A stretch of 64,000 nucleotides of DNA from Sipunculus nudus. Its lineage: Eukaryota; Annelida; Sipuncula; Golfingiida; Sipunculidae. The DNA lies in assembly GCA_026874595.1 (NCBI GenBank), contig CM049317.1, positions 65,822,618-65,886,617 on the forward strand. The letters are read 5' to 3'. Made by a program: the position numbers and the translations under genes. The notes beneath the pieces were generated by a model. That model worked only from the letters and a program-made list of their open reading frames with translations, did no database searches and had not been told where the DNA came from. Position 1 is the first letter of the stretch; each line of letters opens with the position of its first letter. This document shows, in pieces, positions 59,121 through 64,000 of the stretch.

Positions 59121-62100
59121 ATCTTAATTACAGACGAATCGGGCAGTCCTAAACCTGTCGTCATTCGTCATCAACCGGGATATAACCAGTTTCCCTAGCT
59201 TCCAACACGTATGTGTAACATTATATACGGGAATAACCCCTATTTCTACTTGTCTCAATGAGAATAATGTCTTTTGGGGTAATTTGGTGTTGATTTTTAT
59301 CATATAAAGCACAACTTAATGACCATGTTGATAATACCTAATATTTACCTTTTTTTATATATATCGCTCGCTTATAGGCATTCTATCGGTAGAGGTGCTG
59401 CATTATTCATACCTCCAGTTTCACATGAAATGTATAATATACATTTCTGTCTATGAGTGGATATATTTTCTTTTATAGATGAAATTCTCCAAAACCAACA
59501 AGATTTTTATTCCAGTCAACGAGGGTAATGAACACTGGACAATCCTGGTAAGAATACAAATATCACTTTATGAATCACCTTAACACTTTTCTTATATACA
59601 CTTTTCTTTAACGCATATTCTTTTTGAGCGACAATATATATTTATATTTCAATATGTAACAGTAAATCCTTATTTGCTTATCTCTCAAAATAGTACAATA
59701 CCGCACAATACCAGCAACAAATGTTTGACATTACGTCGTTTGCTTATTTATAAAAACACGAATATATTCCAGACATAGGCTGTTTGAAATTATTGACATT
59801 TACCGTTCGATTTTGGAACAGATTCTCGACCTGAAAAGCAAGGAAATGAGGTACCTTGACCGTTCGACCGAATGCACCACAGTGCCAAGATGGATTGAAC
59901 AGAGAACAAGGTAATATTTGATTCGTTTTTCACAGCTTATTGTCAAATAGAAAAAGGAGGAATATATGTGCAATAGCTGAAGTTTGCAAGGCCTTACATC
60001 TTGCACAAGATTCCCTCTATATGACATCATAAGCACCGTATACGTTGTCTATGGCAATTTACGGTCGATTTAAATTGTACATAAATTGTTATTTATGCGC
60101 ATATATCAATTCCATACGACATTTTACATGGTGCTATTGTATTCACATTTTCTCTTACTATGGCATATTTCACATATGATTTTGTAACATGACGATAATG
60201 TAAGGATATTAATACAATACATTACATAATACATTACTAAGGTGTAAACTTTGTAGATTCAAATCCCTCCGAACATGACAAAGATTAGCAGGACAGAGGT
60301 TTTTGCTCTGTGATTGTCATCGGATATGAGTGGATTATATGTGTGTGTGTGGGGGGGGGGGCATCGGGGAGGGGGTCGGAGAAATTTTTCAATCGCTGCA
60401 ACCTCATTTTAATTTTGTCGTGAGGGGCCATCACATGTACACGCGGGAAATTTTTTAGGTCATTATTCTCGGGTTGAACCAATTATTTTCGAAATCATAA
60501 ATCCGCCCCTGTCATAGTATAAAGTTGCGTATTCTCGCATGCTTAATGAACGTTTTGAGATGCATCATCCCAGAGTTTTCAACCACTTCTTTTGGTGGCT
60601 GCCGAGGTGTAAAACATTTGTCATGTAAAGTTTAGATATGAATTTTGTTATTGCTCTATGTCTCCAATATTAGTTAAACAAACGTTTTTCTTTCATTTAA
60701 ATCTTAGGGATTCCATGAAGGCAAGGAATACTAAACATCCCTCGAACGCAATCGTTCTGGACAATTCTTGGACCAGGCCGCTTACTTCTTACATTCAACG
60801 AGAAGATGGCAACAGCTGCGGCGCGATGATCTGTTTTGTAAGGCATTTTCACCACCTGTTCAAATGTCATTTTAAGCTTGTGTAACCAGGCCTATTGTCA
60901 AATAGCAAGACATATTTCAATGTAGCTAAGTGTTCATGGTTGATAAATTGGAGGGAAGTCAAACGTACAGTCAGCGCTCGATTCGTGTAGAACAATGAAC
61001 ATTAAGGCTTATCGCAAAACAATACACTTGCATGTATTAGTGTAATATTATACTTATATATATACATCGGCAGGATAATGGAACCGATTTACTCTTTTAC
61101 ATGACATATGTAACGCAATTCTAAAAACCCCACATAATTTAATTTATACAAAAATATTTTTAATGAGGATATTGGGCGTTTAAAGGTGTTCTTGGACGTA
61201 CATTAAATGTAATGTCAGGATATGTAAACCCATTTTAATGCCGATTATAATATTATCTGTTACACTTCCTTTTGTATCTTTTTAATGTGGATAGTTAAAA
61301 TGTCTCTATAATTACTTAATGCTTTTAAGTACGCGCATGAGGAATGCCACGGGGATGTTCATATCCAGCAAGCACCTGAGGTTAGAATATGTCATTCAGT
61401 ATACCTTTAAATCATCCTTAAGTACGAACCAACCCATTACATTTATTTCAACGTGAGGCGCATAACTGGAATAGGTTTCATATTGGTTTAACTCTAGTAA
61501 CTCTCTTGGGGTTTCATTATTTAACCCAATTCCCTCCATGTATACATTCGGGCTTAAAACAATTGTAAGGTATATATGGAACTTACTTTTTACTTATTAT
61601 CTCCAATTTCAGAATTTTACGGACAATCTGTACCTGTCAGTCACCCACATGTTGCTGCACGACAAAGACTTGGCATATTCTGAAGTAAGTTACTTTAAAT
61701 TGCGCCAAGGCGGTTTCACCAAATGGGTTTGAATGCGTATTGTATGTGCAATGATGTATTTTGCACCAATACACGAGGTATAACATTCATATGTAGAATA
61801 GTGTAACAACATTTTGTTGTTTCTTGAAAACTATGTACAAATCATTTTTTAACGTCCGGACCACACTTCAACGTAACAGATAAAACGGTTCGCATTTAAA
61901 ATGCTTTTATAACACCTCAGCTGGATTCATATATCGTATTAAACCAAATTACATGAATACGCATCGAATGCCAAGAGAACACTAAAACTGCATTGAGACT
62001 GGTTTGAAACCGCTTTTCTTGTTTCCCGTATAAAAATTTGTATTTTATCTTTAACACTTCCATTAAACGAAAAGCGAATTGATATCGTAAATTATATACA

Positions 62101-62596
62101 AAAAAATACAATGAATTTGTAATAGATGCACAGTTACCAAAACCGTTATCCTCACATACAAACACACGCATATGTGAAATTACAACAATTTTATTAGCAA
62201 GCAGGTGAATGAAATTTTACACAGTGACAGTTGATATAGAAGACCGAGTCTTTAACCATGACTACAGTGGGTTATATATTTGATAGGAAGTTCAAGATAT
62301 GGAAAAAGAGGACCATACTCCCTTCGAAGATGTGGGAGCGGTCGGACTTGATATGTTTCTCCAACATGTAAGTCAAACGTGCATGCCTTTCTATGACCGT
62401 GTGTACACATGCCACTTTCAAACATGAATAGGTAACTAATCGGCAACTAGACATATTACGTTCATGGTAAACATTACTAGAGTTCAGTATAACAAATATA
62501 TTTAAAATTTGTTTCTATTACATGCAATTGTAGAAATAGAGGTTTATATATACATGTATTTATATGTTATTTTATATAAATATACATAAACACACA

Positions 62597-62653
<57 letters not shown>

Positions 62654-63427
62654 TTATATTACTTGACAGGAAAATGACTTACAAGAATTCATGCTAGACG
62701 TGATCAACGGAGATTGGAGGTAAATATTCGAATAAAATACACACCCCTGAAATTATCGAATAATGACCAATATTTGACTTTTCTTCGCATGTTGATGTTT
62801 CAATAAATCAATTTGTCCAAGATGATTGGGATATTTTTGATTAAATTAATTAACATTTGTGCAACTTGCTTCTTCTATTTTGCTAAAGGTACAACTCAAA
62901 CCAATCTATACGTCTCTAGGTATATTCCACTTTGCAAGCTCAATATAATTATCTAAACGCATCTATGTATCGAAATTAATGTTAAAGCCTTTCCAAACAT
63001 AACGATAATTATTATGTACACAGGCATGAAGGCACTAGGAAAAGGGATGACTATTTCCTCAAAAACTGGCCCTTCAAAATAGGACTTCGTGTCGGTTTCT
63101 GCTTGGATTTCCTCACACCAGAGGTAATATAGATATTTCTTTCATAACATATCTTTATAAAGTTTTACTGAAAAATGTGTAAGGATCTGGTTTAACGCCA
63201 CTTTCATAAATCCACATTTCAATCGCGTGTGTCGTTAAAATACTTAATGCAGATTACGCAACCATAAACCACTTTTAACATCAAAGGGATCGAGTATAAG
63301 ATGCATTAAAAAACGAATGTCAGGAGTAATTTAGCGATTTTATTTAGCGATTTATTATTTTTTTTCAGTTTTATGAGTACATATGGAAGTGGTTGTCGGA
63401 TAAATACCTGAAAACAGTGAGCACAGG
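57710..63427 (+). CDS. Ulp1/SENP-type (C48) cysteine protease, apparently intact, 3'-partial
   Basis: Thirteen exons with consistent phases: 57710-57763, 58034-58207, 58698-58733, 59134-59208, 59479-59547, 59822-59910, 60708-60837, 61330-61380, 61613-61684, 62287-62367, 62670-62719, 63024-63123, 63369-63427. Motifs of the Ulp1 fold appear in order: GWLNDV|IINSFLDTLMEQ (substrate-binding WLND); KIFIPVNEGNEHWTIL (catalytic His); ILDLKSKEMRYLDRS (Asp); YIQREDGNSCGAMIC (oxyanion Gln and catalytic Cys). Ulp1 enzymes remove SUMO or related modifiers. No stop or frameshift interrupts the frame, unlike the transposase part. The last exon ends in phase 2, so coding continues past the window. Exons after the Cys (YAHEEC, then NFTDNLYLSVTHMLLHDKD) form a C-terminal region I do not recognise. 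Confidence 0.75.
58905..58957. repeat. AT microsatellite
   Basis: Long AT run in an intron. Confidence 0.85.
62598..62652. repeat. AT microsatellite
   Basis: AT run close to the acceptor of the exon at 62670. Confidence 0.85.
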
Positions 63428-64000
63428 GTGGGTACAATTTCCATTTTCACTATTGATCGTCTACTATCAATACGATGACGGACCAACAATAATTTCATAA
63501 TTTATAATGCATATACGCGTCATTTCCACGAGTCGCATTACACATTTATTGTTAATAACGCTAGGCGTTATGATGACGCTTGTGAATACTAAGCATTCTC
63601 ATAATTGGGTTTACTTTGTGATCCTTTGACATATTTCATATAAAATAAGGTAAAAATATGGATATTAAATGATAAATTCTATAACTTATTTTATTAGGGC
63701 ATTGACAATTAATCTATTATATCGATTTTGCAACTGTTTATGTCAAATACGAGAACCCAATGCATGCATGGATTAATGATCACAAAGTGTTATTGGTGCA
63801 CCTCAACAGCACATAAACTATCCATATATAATACATTTTGGTTTCCCATGATGTATAGGAAACCCAAGATATAGCACAATTAACATTTGGTTTAAACATA
63901 TTTATTTAACCAGGATTACAAAAATAGCCGTTAGGCTAATGCAAATGTTTTCCTGGGAAACATATATACAAACAAAGATTCAGTACAAATACATGGTGAT
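63428..64000. other. Intron at right edge
   Basis: AT-rich sequence after donor GG|GTGGGT; no further exon recognised before the window ends. Confidence 0.5.

Overview
This window is eukaryotic nuclear DNA. It is AT-rich, every real gene is split by GT-AG introns, and the spaces between are full of decayed transposons, MITEs, LINEs and AT/GA microsatellites. The style (long arrays of EB/EGF-like cysteine modules in phase-1 exons, many small foldback elements, TGACCT-rich dispersed repeats) fits a lophotrochozoan, most likely a bivalve mollusc. That assignment is an inference; nothing here identifies a species.

Region 1 (about 0.2-13.7 kb, + strand): a gene whose 5' end lies outside the window. 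Four exons carry arrays of EB-like cysteine-rich modules; the first two are both exactly 657 nt with five modules each. The fourth array exon runs directly into a transmembrane helix and a stop codon, giving a short membrane isoform. Later exons give single EB-like modules, a SEA-like domain, one EGF-like domain, a second transmembrane helix and a basic, proline-rich tail. All exon junctions are phase-compatible.

Region 2 (about 13.7-38.4 kb): accessory sequence with no convincing complete host gene. It holds a 43-bp tandem repeat, RTE-like 3'-end repeats, several MITEs, a cassette of sequences related to GGTGGCGCCACCTGTC, a foldback structure of about 7 kb with arms near 1 kb, an hAT-like MITE, and a 5'-truncated LINE on the minus strand. 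A possible first exon (30.08 kb) and a CpG-rich patch (32.2-32.9 kb) may belong to the next gene.

Region 3 (38.4-63.4 kb, + strand): the most unusual part. A mostly intronless segment encodes a PHD finger and a Mutator-like (MULE) DDE transposase core, broken by about four frameshifts and three stops. The transposase stop overlaps the start of the next reading frame as ATGA. That frame leads through spliced exons resembling a ubiquitin-specific protease (C19). Two short acidic exons and thirteen more exons follow; among them is an apparently intact Ulp1/SENP-type (C48) protease domain with WLND, HW, Asp, Gln and Cys motifs. The array would therefore join a transposase, a deubiquitinase-like domain and a deSUMOylase-like domain. 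Within it, a 4.66-kb 5'-truncated LINE lies exactly between two direct copies of a 1.8-kb segment that carries one protease exon. The gene probably continues past the right edge.
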